Shown here in pieces: positions 18,037-27,441 of a stretch of DNA of 64,000 nucleotides. Under the pieces are notes generated by a model. That model saw nothing but the letters and a program-made list of their open reading frames with translations. It was not told where the DNA came from and ran no database searches. The stretch's first letter is position 1. Every line of letters starts with the position of its first letter. Made by a program: the position numbers and the translations under genes. This DNA comes from Nocardioides terrae (GTDB lineage: Bacteria; Actinomycetota; Actinomycetes; Propionibacteriales; Nocardioidaceae), in assembly GCF_900112345.1 (NCBI RefSeq), contig NZ_FOLB01000007.1:1-64000 (forward strand), read 5' to 3'.

Positions 18037-19086
18037 CTACGGCCTGACCTCGTAGACGATGTTGAACGGGGTCTCGGCCGCCCGGCGGAACCGGGTGAAG
18101 CCGGCCTCCTCGGTGACGCGCCGGATCGCGGCCTCACCCGCCTGGGCGCCCAGGGTCCGGGCACCGCCCTGCGAGACGGCGTTCGGCACGCACAGGAACG
18201 CGCTGAACGAGTAGTACACGCGCCCGACCGGGTTGAGGTTGTCCTGGACGGAGTCGCCGGCGAACGGCTCCACGACCATCCAGGTGCCGTCCTCGGCAAG
18301 CCGCTCCTTCACGTGGCGGGCGGTGGCGACGGGGTCGCCCATGTCGTGCAGGCAGTCGAACGTGGTGACCAGGTCGTAGGGGCCACCGCGGAACGTGTCG
18401 GCCCCGGCGACCTCGAAGCCGACCCGGTGGGCCAGGCCGCGGTCCGCCGCGTTCTTGCGTGCCAGCTCGATGGAGTGGTCGTGGTAGTCCGAACCGTTGA
18501 ACGACGCCTCCGGGTAGGCCTCGGCCATCAAGATGGTCGAGGCGCCCAGGCCGCAGCCCACGTCGGCCACGGTCCCACCCGTGCGGAGCTTGTCCTCGAC
18601 GCCGTCGAGCGCGGGCAGCCAGGCCTCCACGAGGCTGGCGCTGTAGCCCGGCCGGAAGAACCGCTCGCAGCCGCGGAAGACGTCCTCGTCCTGCTCGTGC
18701 CAGCCGATGCCCTCGCCGGTGCGGAACGCGTCGACAACGCGCGGCAGGGCCTTGAGCGAGCCGATCGCGAGCTGGAAGGCGCCGGGCAGGAACACCGGCC
18801 CGTCGGGGTTGGTGAGCGCGAAGGCCTGCTCCTCGGTCATGGAGAAGCGACCCGACTCGGCGTCGTACTCGACGTAGCCGCCGGCGGCCTGGCCGCGCAG
18901 CCACTCCTCGACGTAGCGCGGTGCGGTGTCGGTCGCGGCGGCGAGCTCGTCGGGAAGCTGGGCGCCGGTCGCGAGGGCGCGATAGAGCCCGAGCTGGTCG
19001 CCGATCAGCACACCGCCGGCGCCGACGGTGGCGCCGAGGTCCTCGACGAAGTGGTGGAGCAGCTGGTGGAACCTGTCCTCGTCCAT
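18037..19086 (-). CDS. SAM-dependent methyltransferase with N-terminal winged-helix domain (Rv2258c-like)
   Basis: 349-residue class I methyltransferase. The N-terminal ~90 residues (HQLLHHFVEDLGATVGAGGVLIG, LAAATDTAPRYVEEWLRGQAA) form a winged-helix-like dimerisation domain as in plant-type O-methyltransferases and mycobacterial Rv2258c. The SAM-binding motif is VADVGCGLGASTILMAEAYP, and VTTFDCLHDMGDP is the post-motif acidic region. The ATG at 19086 is preferred over an upstream in-frame start because GAGAGGA lies 7 bases before it. It sits between a LuxR regulator and a PLP decarboxylase in the same direction. The methyl acceptor is unknown; a small amine or phenol would fit the neighbour. 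Confidence 0.85.
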   Translation of the reverse strand: MDEDRFHQLLHHFVEDLGATVGAGGVLIGDQLGLYRALATGAQLPDELAAATDTAPRYVEEWLRGQAAGGYVEYDAESGRFSMTEEQAFALTNPDGPVFLPGAFQLAIGSLKALPRVVDAFRTGEGIGWHEQDEDVFRGCERFFRPGYSASLVEAWLPALDGVEDKLRTGGTVADVGCGLGASTILMAEAYPEASFNGSDYHDHSIELARKNAADRGLAHRVGFEVAGADTFRGGPYDLVTTFDCLHDMGDPVATARHVKERLAEDGTWMVVEPFAGDSVQDNLNPVGRVYYSFSAFLCVPNAVSQGGARTLGAQAGEAAIRRVTEEAGFTRFRRAAETPFNIVYEVRP

Positions 19087-19162
19087 GGTGGTGTCCTCTC
19101 GGGTGGATGGAACGGACACCTCTGTTCTAGGGACTCCCGGCGCGACGACGCGTCGGCAGTCG

Positions 19163-21811
19163 TTACCGAGATCGGGCCGGTCGGCTACCGACATCGGCGG
19201 CCGGCCGGGGCTTGGGCACCACGAGCGCGCGGTAGGCGTCGGCGGCCTCCTGCCGGGTCGTCACACCGAGCTTCTGGAGCACGGCGGCGACGTGGCTGTC
19301 GACGGTGCGCACCGACAGGACCAGCCTCGCGGCGATGTCGGCGTTCGTGCACCCCTGCGCCACCAGCTCGAGCACCTCGAGCTGGCGAGCGGTGAGCCCG
19401 GCGGGGTTCGCCCGGGTGGTGGCGCCCGGACCGCGCGGAACCGACGTCATCCCGCGCTCACGGAGGCGTTGGCGCACCCGCCGGGCCATGGGTGCCGCAC
19501 CGAGCCCGTCGAGGATCGCCAGGCCGGCCAGCAGGCGGTCGGTGTCCGAGCTCTCGGCCAGGGCGACCGCCTCCTCGTAGGGACAGCCGGCCTCGCGCCA
19601 CAGCCGGGCCGCCTCCTCCGCCCGGCCCAGCGCCTGGAGGGCGTACGCCGAGGGCCGGTCCGCGACCAGGTCCTCGAGCTCTGCTCGTCCGACCGGTCGA
19701 CCCGCAACGCCGAGCCGGTAGGCGAGCACCGCCTGCAGTGCCGGATCACCGAGACGACGGGCGTCGGCATACACCTCGGCGAGGTCGTCGGCCGGGACGG
19801 GGGCGACGCCCGTCAGGTCGGCGACCTCCAGGCCGACCGCCGCCATCGGGCCCGTGCGCTGCAGCTCGCCGAGGTGGGTCGCGACCGCCCAGCCCTGCCG
19901 GGCCGTCTCCACCGCATCGACGTCCGAGCCGGTGCGCGCCGCGACCGTGGCGCGAACACCGAGGGAGACGCTGTAGGCCTGCTGGTTCTCAGGCGAGGCC
20001 TCGGCGGCGGCCCGGACGGCCTCCTCCCAGTGCCCCTGGGCGAGCCGGAGGCGGGCCCACACCGCGCGGAGGTACTGCCAGAAGCCCAGGAACTCGACCC
20101 GCTCGGCGAGGGCCAGACCCTCTCGGAGCAACGGCTCGGCCTCGCGGACGCGGTCGTCGTCGAGGAGGCTCCACGCGAGGTTCACGTAGGCACGGCAGGC
20201 GTCCTCGTGGTCCCCCACCCGACGAGCCACGGCGATCGACTCCTGCAGGGGCTGCATCCCGTCCCGGCCGAGCCGGAACATGGCCGACCCCCGGTTGTTC
20301 AGGGCGTGCGCGAGGACCTGCGCGTCCCCGACGCGTCGGGCGAGGATGGTCGCCTGCTCGGCGAGCCGGATGGCGAACTCGTTGTCGTTGCCGAGCATGG
20401 CGAGCTGGGACTCGTTGCTGAGCGCCATCGCCAGCAGTCCCTCGTCGCCTGCACCGGTCGCGACGTGGGTGCACTCCTGGGCCGCCTCGACGGCACCGCG
20501 TCGGTCGCCGGCGAACCAGCACAACCGGGACAGCCAGCGCAGGCTGATCGCCAGCCCGCGCGGGTCGGCCAGGCTGCGGTAGAGCGCGACCGCATGCTGC
20601 TGGGCGCCGACGATCTCCGACCCCACGCCGATCGTGTAGAGCTCCACGGCCAGCTCCTCCCAGAGCCGGGCCCGCTCGTGCGGCTCGAAGCGCAGCTCGT
20701 GCGCCATGACGGTGCGGTAGTGCGCCACCGACTCGCGATGGGCGCCGCTGGCCGAGGCCTCCCTCGCCGCTGACGGTCCGTGCCGCACGACGGCGTCCAC
20801 GTCCCCGCACTCGACGGCGTGGTGGACCAGCTGGCTCAGATCGCTGTCGGCGCGCTGCTCGAGGGCGCGCAGCGCCCGCCGGTCGAGCTCCACCCGACGA
20901 GCGCCGGACAGCGCGTCGACGACGGCCCGCCGGGTCAGCTCGTGGCGGAAGGCCACCGCGCCGCCGACGACCCGGACCAGGCCGGCGTCCTCGGCCTCGA
21001 CCAGACCGCTCCATCCACCTGCCGCGAGCACGTCGACCAGCTCATGACCCACGGCGCCCGGCAGGACGGCCAGCTGCTCCACGAGCGCCTGGACGTCGGC
21101 CGGCAGCCGGTGCAGCCGGCCCAGGACGCCGTCGACCACGGAGGCGGGCACTGCCCGGCCGTCGGCCGAGGCCAGCAGCTCGGTGACGAGGTAGGGGTTG
21201 CCGTCGGTGAGCGTGTGCAGGCTCTGCGGATCCAGGTCGGAGCCCTCGGCCAGTGCCGCGACGGCCTCGCTCGACAGGCGTGCGAGCGGCAGGCGGGCCA
21301 CGCCGTCGGCGTGCCCGAGATCGCCGAGCAGCTGGCCGAGCGGGTGACCGTTCGCGAGCTCCTCGTCGCGGTAGGTCAGCACCAGTGCGACGGGCAGCTG
21401 CTCGATCCGGCGGGCCAGGTAGCGCAGCGTGTCGACGGTCGCCTCGTCGGCCCAGTGGGCGTCCTCGACGACGAGCACCGCGGGCGCCCCACCGGCGAGC
21501 TCGTCGTACAGCGCCGGCATGACGGCATCGCGCTCGCCGCTGCGCAGCGCGTCGGTGAGCACGCGGCCGACGGAGCCGGTGAGGTCCTTGAGCGGTCCGA
21601 GCGCACGGGGCGTGGAGAGCGCGTCACAGTAGCCGACGAGCAGCCGCCCCTCGGCGGGCAGACGCGAGTGCAGCGACCGCACCAGGGCGGACTTGCCGAT
21701 GCCCGCCTCGCCGTGGACGAGCAGCGTCGACCCACGGCCGCGCGCCGCCGAGCGCGCCGCCGACGCCAACGCCGTCAGCTCGTCGGCGCGCTCGAGGAGC
21801 CGGGCCACCAT
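19163..21811 (-). CDS. Large ATP-binding LuxR-family regulator (LAL/MalT-like)
   Basis: 882-residue regulator. The N-terminal AAA-type ATPase has Walker A GEAGIGKSALV (Lys40) and Walker B VLVVEDAHWADE. A long helical TPR-like middle follows, and the C-terminal LuxR helix-turn-helix reads LTARQLEVLELVAQGCTNADIAARLVLSVRTVDSHVAAVLQKLG. This is the usual LAL size. The frame is open further upstream into arc, but the start at 21811 (MVARLLERADELTALA) gives the normal family N-terminus; no good Shine-Dalgarno is visible. It lies 49 bases after arc and 76 bases before the methyltransferase and probably controls the methyltransferase-decarboxylase genes. Confidence 0.9.
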   Translation of the reverse strand: MVARLLERADELTALASAARSAARGRGSTLLVHGEAGIGKSALVRSLHSRLPAEGRLLVGYCDALSTPRALGPLKDLTGSVGRVLTDALRSGERDAVMPALYDELAGGAPAVLVVEDAHWADEATVDTLRYLARRIEQLPVALVLTYRDEELANGHPLGQLLGDLGHADGVARLPLARLSSEAVAALAEGSDLDPQSLHTLTDGNPYLVTELLASADGRAVPASVVDGVLGRLHRLPADVQALVEQLAVLPGAVGHELVDVLAAGGWSGLVEAEDAGLVRVVGGAVAFRHELTRRAVVDALSGARRVELDRRALRALEQRADSDLSQLVHHAVECGDVDAVVRHGPSAAREASASGAHRESVAHYRTVMAHELRFEPHERARLWEELAVELYTIGVGSEIVGAQQHAVALYRSLADPRGLAISLRWLSRLCWFAGDRRGAVEAAQECTHVATGAGDEGLLAMALSNESQLAMLGNDNEFAIRLAEQATILARRVGDAQVLAHALNNRGSAMFRLGRDGMQPLQESIAVARRVGDHEDACRAYVNLAWSLLDDDRVREAEPLLREGLALAERVEFLGFWQYLRAVWARLRLAQGHWEEAVRAAAEASPENQQAYSVSLGVRATVAARTGSDVDAVETARQGWAVATHLGELQRTGPMAAVGLEVADLTGVAPVPADDLAEVYADARRLGDPALQAVLAYRLGVAGRPVGRAELEDLVADRPSAYALQALGRAEEAARLWREAGCPYEEAVALAESSDTDRLLAGLAILDGLGAAPMARRVRQRLRERGMTSVPRGPGATTRANPAGLTARQLEVLELVAQGCTNADIAARLVLSVRTVDSHVAAVLQKLGVTTRQEAADAYRALVVPKPRPAADVGSRPARSR

Positions 21812-21860
21812 CTGTCGATGGTGCGCCCGACCCGCCCGAGGGGCAATGGCCCGGCGGCGT

Positions 21861-23627
21861 CTAGAGGTATTGCCCCGTGTTGGCGACCGTGTCGATCGAC
21901 CGCCCCGGCTCGGTGCCCTGCTTGCCGGTGATGAGCGTGCGGATGAAGACGATCCGCTCGCCCTTCTTGCCGGAGATGCGGGCCCAGTCGTCGGGGTTGG
22001 TGGTGTTGGGGAGGTCCTCGTTCTCCTTGAACTCGTCGACACAGGCCTGAAGGAGGTGGCTGATTCGCAGGCCCTTCTGCGCCTCGTCGGCCCCGGAGTC
22101 GAGGAACGCCTTGATCGCCATCTTCTTCGCGCGGTCGACGATGTTCTGGATCATCGCGCCGGAGTTGAAGTCCTTGAAGTAGAGGACCTCCTTGTCACCG
22201 TTGGCGTAGGTGACCTCGAGGAAGCGGTTCTCCTCGGACTCGGTGTACATCCGCTCGACGGTGGCCCGGATCATCGCGTCGACGGTGCCCTGCCGGTCGC
22301 CGCCGAACTCGGCGATGTCCTCGGGGTGCAGCGGCAGGTCGGGCGTGAGGTACTTGCTGAAGATGTCGCGGGCACCCTCGGCGTCGGGCCGCTCGATCTT
22401 GATCTTCACGTCCAGGCGGCCGGGCCGCAGGATGGCCGGGTCGATCATGTCCTCTCGGTTGGAGGCACCGATCACGAGCACGTTCTCGAGCAGCTCGACG
22501 CCGTCGATCTCGCTCAGGAGCTGCGGCACGATCGTGTTCTCGACGTCGGACGAGACGCCCGTGCCGCGGGTGCGGAAGAGGGAGTCCATCTCGTCGAAGA
22601 ACACGATGACCGGCGTCCCGGCCGACGCCTTCTCCCGCGCCCGCTGGAACACGAGCCGGATGTGGCGCTCGGTCTCGCCGACGTACTTGTTGAGCAGCTC
22701 GGGTCCCTTGATGTTGAGGAAGTAGGACTTCCCCTCGGCACCGGTCCGGGCGGCGACCTTCTTGGCCAGCGAGTTGGCGACCGCCTTGGCGATCAGGGTC
22801 TTGCCGCAGCCGGGAGGGCCGTAGAGGAGCACGCCCTTGGGCGGCTTGAGCTGGTGCTCCTTGAAGAGCTCGGGGTGGAGGTAGGGCAGCTCGACGGCGT
22901 CCTGGATCGCCTCGATCTGGTTGCCGAGGCCGCCGATCGACTCGTAGGCGATGTCGGGGACCTCCTCGAGGACGAGCTCCTCGACCTCGGACTTCGGGAC
23001 CTTCTCGTAGACGTAGCCCGAGCGCGGCTCCAGCAGCAGGGAGTCGCCCGCGCGGATCACGTCGCTGAGCAGCGGCTCGGCCAGGCGCACGATCCGCTCC
23101 TCGTCGGCGTTGGCGATGACCAGCACGCGCTCGCCGTCGGCGAGGAGCTCCTTGACCATCACCACCTCGCCCACGGACTCGAACTCGAGGGCGTCGACGA
23201 CGTTGAGGGCCTCGTTGAGCATGACCTCCTGGCCGCGCTGCAGGTCGTCGAGGGGGACGTTGGGCGAGACGTTGACCCGCAGCTTGCGGCCGCCGGTGAA
23301 CACGTCGATCGTGTCGTCGTCGTTGCGGGCGATGAAGGTGCCGAAGCCGGCCGGTGGCTGGGCCAGCCGGTCGACCTCCTCCTTCAGCTTCATGATCTGG
23401 TCGCGGGCCTCGCGCAGCGTCTGGGCGAGCCGCTCGTTCTGCGACGTGACGGCGGCGAGCGAGCGCTGCGCGTCGGCGAGCCGGAGCTCCAGGCCACGGG
23501 ACTGTCCGGGCGTGTCGCTCAGGCGCAGTCGCAGCTCGCGGACCTCGCTCTCGAGGTACCGGACCTGACTCTCGAGCTCCTGGCGGTCACGCCCGCCAGC
23601 AGCAGAGAAACCATCGGATGTCGACAT
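21861..23627 (-). CDS. arc: Proteasome-associated AAA ATPase ARC/Mpa
   Basis: 588-residue hexameric ATPase that binds Pup, unfolds pupylated proteins and feeds them to the 20S core. The N-terminal coiled coil (about 15-75, rich in [19 protein letters not shown] heptads) is the Pup-binding part. Two OB-fold segments follow, then the AAA module with Walker A GPPGCGKT (Lys276) and Walker [11 protein letters not shown]. The C-terminus ends in GQYL, the tyrosine-containing tail that docks into the alpha ring and opens the gate. The ATG at 23627 has AGGAGG 8 bases upstream; a GTG three codons earlier is too close to that site. It is separated from dop by five unrelated genes. Confidence 0.96.
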   Translation of the reverse strand: MSTSDGFSAAGGRDRQELESQVRYLESEVRELRLRLSDTPGQSRGLELRLADAQRSLAAVTSQNERLAQTLREARDQIMKLKEEVDRLAQPPAGFGTFIARNDDDTIDVFTGGRKLRVNVSPNVPLDDLQRGQEVMLNEALNVVDALEFESVGEVVMVKELLADGERVLVIANADEERIVRLAEPLLSDVIRAGDSLLLEPRSGYVYEKVPKSEVEELVLEEVPDIAYESIGGLGNQIEAIQDAVELPYLHPELFKEHQLKPPKGVLLYGPPGCGKTLIAKAVANSLAKKVAARTGAEGKSYFLNIKGPELLNKYVGETERHIRLVFQRAREKASAGTPVIVFFDEMDSLFRTRGTGVSSDVENTIVPQLLSEIDGVELLENVLVIGASNREDMIDPAILRPGRLDVKIKIERPDAEGARDIFSKYLTPDLPLHPEDIAEFGGDRQGTVDAMIRATVERMYTESEENRFLEVTYANGDKEVLYFKDFNSGAMIQNIVDRAKKMAIKAFLDSGADEAQKGLRISHLLQACVDEFKENEDLPNTTNPDDWARISGKKGERIVFIRTLITGKQGTEPGRSIDTVANTGQYL

Positions 23628-23749
23628 CGGCGCCACCTCCTACGAATCTCGACCCTACCCGCGGGCGGGGGCGACGGAAGGCCGGATCTCACCGTGTCCG
23701 GTGCCCGTTGGTCACGTTTTGGTCGCGACCGCGCCGCCCGACGGCGGCG

Positions 23750-24793
23750 TCACGCCTCCGGCGTGTCGCTCCCTGCGTGCTCGACGGGCTCGACAGGCTC
23801 GTCGGGTACGGCGGCCGGCGCATCGGCGGGCCGGGGTCCGGTGTAGTCCGGGCCGTAGGCGCCGGGCGCCGGACGGCGCGTCTTGCGGGGCGGCCGCTCC
23901 CCCGCCGCGAGCCGGCGGGCCGTCACGAGGAAGGCGGTGTGACCGATCATCTTGTGGCCCGGCCGCACGGCGAGACCCTCGACGTGCCAGTCGCGGACCA
24001 GCGACTCCCACGCCTGCGGCTCCGTGAAGCCGCCGTGGACCCGCACGGTCTCGACGAAACGCGAGAGCTGCGTCGTCGTGGCGACGTACGCGCAGAGGAT
24101 GCCGCCGGGGCGCAGGGCGTTCGCCGCTGCGTCGACGCACTCCCACGGCGCCAGCATGTCCAGGATGAGCCGGTCGCAGCGGATGCCCGAGGCTGGCAGC
24201 TCCTCGGCGAGGTCGCCGATGGTGAGCTCCCACGAGGGCGGCTCGGTGCCGAAGAACTGGGTGACGTTCTTGTGGGCGACGTCGGCGAACTCCTCGCGCC
24301 GCTCGAAGGAGCGGACCGAGCCGTAGGGACCGACCGCACGGATCAGCGAGCAGGTCAGAGCGCCAGACCCGACGCCAGCCTCGACGACGTGGGCGCCGGG
24401 GAAGATGTCGGCGAGCGCCACGATCTGGGCGGCGTCCTTGGGGTAGACGACCGCGGCGCCGCGCGGCATCGAGACGACGAACTCGCTGAGCAGTGGCCGG
24501 AAGACGAGGTACTCCCCGCCGACCGACGAGGTGACCGTGAAGCCCTCGTCGCGGCCGATCAGGTCGTCGTGGTCGAGGTGGCCCTTGTTGGAGAAGAACC
24601 GCTTCCCGGGCACGAGCTCGAAGTTGTGCTTGCGGCCCTTGGCGTCGGTGAGTCGGACCCATTCACCGGCCCGCAGCGGCCCGCGGTGCACGCCCGACCA
24701 TGCCTGCTGGGGGACGTCGCCACCGCGCTCGTCACGGCGCTCCCCACCCTGCTCCTCGGCGGGAGTGCGTGCTTCGTCGCTGGTCTCGGCCAT
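23750..24793 (-). CDS. trmI: tRNA (adenine-58-N1)-methyltransferase TrmI
   Basis: 347-residue class I methyltransferase that forms m1A58 in the T-loop of tRNA. The N-terminal beta domain (LRAGEWVRLTDAKGRKHNFEL) and the SAM motif VVEAGVGSGALTCSLIRAVG are typical of TrmI. RLILDMLAPWECVD is the catalytic-domain motif, and GHKMIGHTAFLVTARRLA closes the fold. N-terminal and C-terminal extensions are charged and Pro-rich. TAGATT lies 8 bases before the ATG, partly inside the end of the site-2 protease gene. It is usually found next to the proteasomal ATPase gene in actinobacteria, as here. Confidence 0.93.
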   Translation of the reverse strand: MAETSDEARTPAEEQGGERRDERGGDVPQQAWSGVHRGPLRAGEWVRLTDAKGRKHNFELVPGKRFFSNKGHLDHDDLIGRDEGFTVTSSVGGEYLVFRPLLSEFVVSMPRGAAVVYPKDAAQIVALADIFPGAHVVEAGVGSGALTCSLIRAVGPYGSVRSFERREEFADVAHKNVTQFFGTEPPSWELTIGDLAEELPASGIRCDRLILDMLAPWECVDAAANALRPGGILCAYVATTTQLSRFVETVRVHGGFTEPQAWESLVRDWHVEGLAVRPGHKMIGHTAFLVTARRLAAGERPPRKTRRPAPGAYGPDYTGPRPADAPAAVPDEPVEPVEHAGSDTPEA

Positions 24794-24801
24794 GACGCCG
24801 G

Positions 24802-24807
24802 AATCTA
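24802..24807 (-). promoter_or_regulatory. Probable -10 box of trmI
   Basis: TAGATT lies 8 bases upstream of the trmI ATG and overlaps the stop codon of the upstream site-2 protease gene. Confidence 0.4.
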
Positions 24808-25965
24808 ACGGCCCCCGGCGCGGAACGCCGCATCGACGTCGGAGGCCGTGAGCACGCCGTAGACCGACCCGTCGGACTCCACCAGGAGGTACTCCGCGGC
24901 AGGGGTGCGGGTGATCGCCCTGACCAGCTCCTCGCCGTCGATGTCGACAGGCAGCGCGAGGCCGTCACTGAGGGTGCGCGCGACCGTCGACGTGGCGACC
25001 CACGGGCGACGGTCCTCGGGCGTGGCGACCAGGGCCGCCCCGTTGACGACACCGACCGGGCGACCGTCGGCGGTCACGGTGACGATGCTGCCCGCCTGCG
25101 CCTCCTGGGCCCGCCGGACCGCCTCGGCCAGCGGGAGGTCGTCGGGGACGGCGAGGGTACGCCGGGCGAGGTCCCGTGCGACGAGGCGCGGTAGCCGGCT
25201 GCGGATGCGTGCCGACGTGATCGCGGCGCTCGCGCCGGACCAGAGGAACATCGCCACGACGAACGCGACGACGTAGTCGACCAGGCCGACCGGCCAGCCG
25301 AGCACCTCGCTCTGGAAGCTCGGCCAGAGCAGCGCACCGAGGGCCATCACCCGCCCGACCCAGCCGGCCACGATGCTGCCGCGGTGGACGTCGCTGGTGA
25401 TGCCCCAGATGGCCGACTTCAGCACGCGGCCGCCGTCGAGCGGCAGACCGGGCACGAGGTTGAGGATGCCGACCAGCAGGTTGGCGCCGGCGAGTCCCTC
25501 GACCGCCATCAGGACCAGCCCGTCGGGGCTGACGGGGTGCAGGGCGAGGGCGACCCCGCCCACGGCCAGCGAGGTCAGCGGGCCGGCCACGGCGATCCAG
25601 AACTCCTCGACCGGCCGCTTGGCCTCGCCCTCGATGGCGGTGGCGCCGCCGAGGAAGTGCAGCGTGATGGAGCTGACGGGGTAGCCGTAGTGACGCGCCA
25701 CGGCGGCGTGCGACGCCTCGTGCAGCAGCACCGAGCCGTAGAGGATCACGGCGAAGACCAGTCCGGCGACGTACTTCCACGCGCCGAGCCCGGGCGTCAC
25801 CTCGTCGACCCTCGGGGCGACCAGGACCGCGATCATGCCCGCCACCAGGAACCACGAGCTCGAGACGAGGACGTCGGCCCCGGCGAGGGTGCCGACCTTG
25901 AGCGTGCCCGGTGGCCGCGATGGTCGGTCCGGGCCCGGCTCCGGCCGGCTGACAGGGGTCGACAC
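24805..25965 (-). CDS. Site-2 protease family intramembrane metalloprotease with CBS domains
   Basis: 386-residue M50-type zinc protease. Several transmembrane segments surround the zinc motif HEASH (in LLHEASHAAVARHYG), and the third ligand lies in NLVPGLPLDGGRVL. After the membrane part come two CBS motifs (about 280-385: VPDDLPLAEAVRRAQEAQAGS and YLLVESDGSVYGVLTASDVDA) that usually bind nucleotides. Such proteases cut membrane-spanning substrates such as anti-sigma factors; no partner is recognisable here. The start is GTG at 25965, with TACGCT 6 bases upstream; in-frame ATGs further upstream would run into the divergent nuclease gene. Confidence 0.9.
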   Translation of the reverse strand: MSTPVSRPEPGPDRPSRPPGTLKVGTLAGADVLVSSSWFLVAGMIAVLVAPRVDEVTPGLGAWKYVAGLVFAVILYGSVLLHEASHAAVARHYGYPVSSITLHFLGGATAIEGEAKRPVEEFWIAVAGPLTSLAVGGVALALHPVSPDGLVLMAVEGLAGANLLVGILNLVPGLPLDGGRVLKSAIWGITSDVHRGSIVAGWVGRVMALGALLWPSFQSEVLGWPVGLVDYVVAFVVAMFLWSGASAAITSARIRSRLPRLVARDLARRTLAVPDDLPLAEAVRRAQEAQAGSIVTVTADGRPVGVVNGAALVATPEDRRPWVATSTVARTLSDGLALPVDIDGEELVRAITRTPAAEYLLVESDGSVYGVLTASDVDAAFRAGGR

Positions 25966-25971
25966 GCTGTG

Positions 25972-25977
25972 AGCGTA
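25972..25977 (-). promoter_or_regulatory. Probable -10 box of the site-2 protease gene
   Basis: TACGCT, 6 bases before the GTG start at 25965; divergent from the -10 box of the nuclease gene at 26044-26049. Confidence 0.4.
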
Positions 25978-26043
25978 CGCGACAGCCGGGGGCGGGACCG
26001 GCTCGCCCCGGCCGAGTTGGCGAGCACTGTCCCCGGGCTCGCC

Positions 26044-26049
26044 TAGGGT
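26044..26049 (+). promoter_or_regulatory. Probable -10 box of the RecB-like nuclease gene
   Basis: TAGGGT, 7 bases before the ATG at 26057; it favours this ATG over the GTG at 26048, which overlaps the box. Confidence 0.45.
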
Positions 26050-26056
26050 GCTGCGC

Positions 26057-26914
26057 ATGAGCCTGACGAGCGCCTCACCGGTCGAGAGGCTGTCCACCCC
26101 GGTGGACGGCGTCGACGTGCTCGGCGCGCTCTCCCCGAGCCGGGCCGGTGACTTCCTCGCGTGTCCCCTGCTCTACCGCTTCCGCACCATCGACCGCCTG
26201 CCCGAGCCCCCGTCCGTCGACGCCGTCCGAGGGACCGTCGTGCACAAGGTGCTCGAGGACCTCTTCGACCTGCCGGCGGGCGACCGCACGGTCGATCGCG
26301 CGCACGGGCTCCTCGGTCCGGCGTGGGCGGGCCTGCAGGAGGCGGAGCCCGAGCTCGCCGACCTCTTCGGCGACGCGGACGAGCTCGGCCGCTGGCTGGG
26401 CTCGTGCCGCGACGTCCTGGAGCGCTACTTCACGCTCGAGGACCCGACCCGGCTCGAGCCCTCCGACCGCGAGCTCTACGTCGAGACGGTGCTCGACTCC
26501 AAGCTGCTGGTCCGCGGCTTCATCGACCGGGTGGACGTCGCGCCGACGGGCGAGATCCGCATCGTGGACTACAAGAGTGGCCGAGCTCCTGGCGAGATGT
26601 TCGAGGCCAAGGCGCTCTTCCAGCTCAGGATCTATGCCTTGGCCCTGTGGCGGACCCGCGGCGTCGTGCCGTCGGTGCTGCAGCTGGTCTACCTCGGCAA
26701 CGGCGAGATCCTCCGCTACGAGCCTGACGAGGCCGACCTGCGTGCCACCGAGCGCAAGCTCGACGCGATCTGGCGGGCGATCAGCACCGCGAAGGAGTCG
26801 GGAGACTGGCGGCCGCGGCCGAGCAGGCTGTGCTCGTGGTGCGCCCACCAGAGCCTGTGCCCGGAGTTCGGCGGCACTCCCCCGCCATTCCCCGCGACCG
26901 AGCCCACGACGTGA
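26057..26914 (+). CDS. RecB-family PD-(D/E)XK nuclease with Fe-S-type cysteines
   Basis: 285-residue stand-alone nuclease of the RecB/Cas4-like group. Motifs: LSPSRAGDFLACPLLYRF (N-terminal Cys), GTVVHKVLEDLF (His of motif I), GFIDRVDV (motif II Asp), IVDYKSG (motif III, Asp and Lys) and FQLRIYALAL (Gln/Tyr of motif IV). Three C-terminal cysteines (CSWCAHQSLCPEF) together with the N-terminal Cys match the 4Fe-4S clamp of AddB/Cas4-type enzymes. No helicase or cas genes adjoin. Its stop overlaps the GTG of the DUF1697 gene (GTGA), so the two are co-translated. The biological substrate is unknown; a DNA repair role is inferred from the family. Confidence 0.9.
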   Translation: MSLTSASPVERLSTPVDGVDVLGALSPSRAGDFLACPLLYRFRTIDRLPEPPSVDAVRGTVVHKVLEDLFDLPAGDRTVDRAHGLLGPAWAGLQEAEPELADLFGDADELGRWLGSCRDVLERYFTLEDPTRLEPSDRELYVETVLDSKLLVRGFIDRVDVAPTGEIRIVDYKSGRAPGEMFEAKALFQLRIYALALWRTRGVVPSVLQLVYLGNGEILRYEPDEADLRATERKLDAIWRAISTAKESGDWRPRPSRLCSWCAHQSLCPEFGGTPPPFPATEPTT

Positions 26915-27441
26915 GCCGACGCGTCGTGCTCATCCGCGCGGTCAACGTCGGCGGCGCGAAGCTGCCGATGGCCGACCTGAAGGCGATGGCGGCCGACCTC
27001 GGCGCCACCGACCCGGCGACCTACATCGCCTCGGGCAACCTCGTCGCCGACGTGCCCGGTGACCCGGACGCGTTCGACCGGGCGCTGGAGAAGGCGATCG
27101 AGGAGCGGTTCGGCTACTTCCGCGAGGCGATCTCCCGCACCCGCGACGAGCTGGTGGCCGCCCTGGCGGCGCACCCGTTCGAGGTCCAGGAGCCGAAGTA
27201 CTCCTACATCTCCTTCATGCTCACCGCGCCGACCGAACAGGCGATCGCCTCAGCCGCGGACGTGCCGACCGGGAACGACCGCTGGCAGGTGATCGGCCGC
27301 GAGCTCCATCTGCGCTACGCCGCCGGGGCCGGCCGCGCCGAGCTCAAGGAGGCCCAGCTCGCCCGCGCCCTGGGCCGGATCCCGACGACCGCGCGCAACC
27401 TCAACACCGTGCGCAGACTGATCGAGCTCGCCGGGTCCTAG
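26911..27441 (+). CDS. DUF1697 family protein
   Basis: 176-residue protein with the DUF1697 features: the opening VVLIRAVNVGGAKLPMADL, the TYIASGNLV strand and the C-terminal ARNLNTVRRLIELA. The function of the family is not known. The GTG start overlaps the nuclease stop by 4 bases, and its stop overlaps that of the convergent helicase gene by 3 bases. Confidence 0.9.
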   Translation: MSRRVVLIRAVNVGGAKLPMADLKAMAADLGATDPATYIASGNLVADVPGDPDAFDRALEKAIEERFGYFREAISRTRDELVAALAAHPFEVQEPKYSYISFMLTAPTEQAIASAADVPTGNDRWQVIGRELHLRYAAGAGRAELKEAQLARALGRIPTTARNLNTVRRLIELAGS

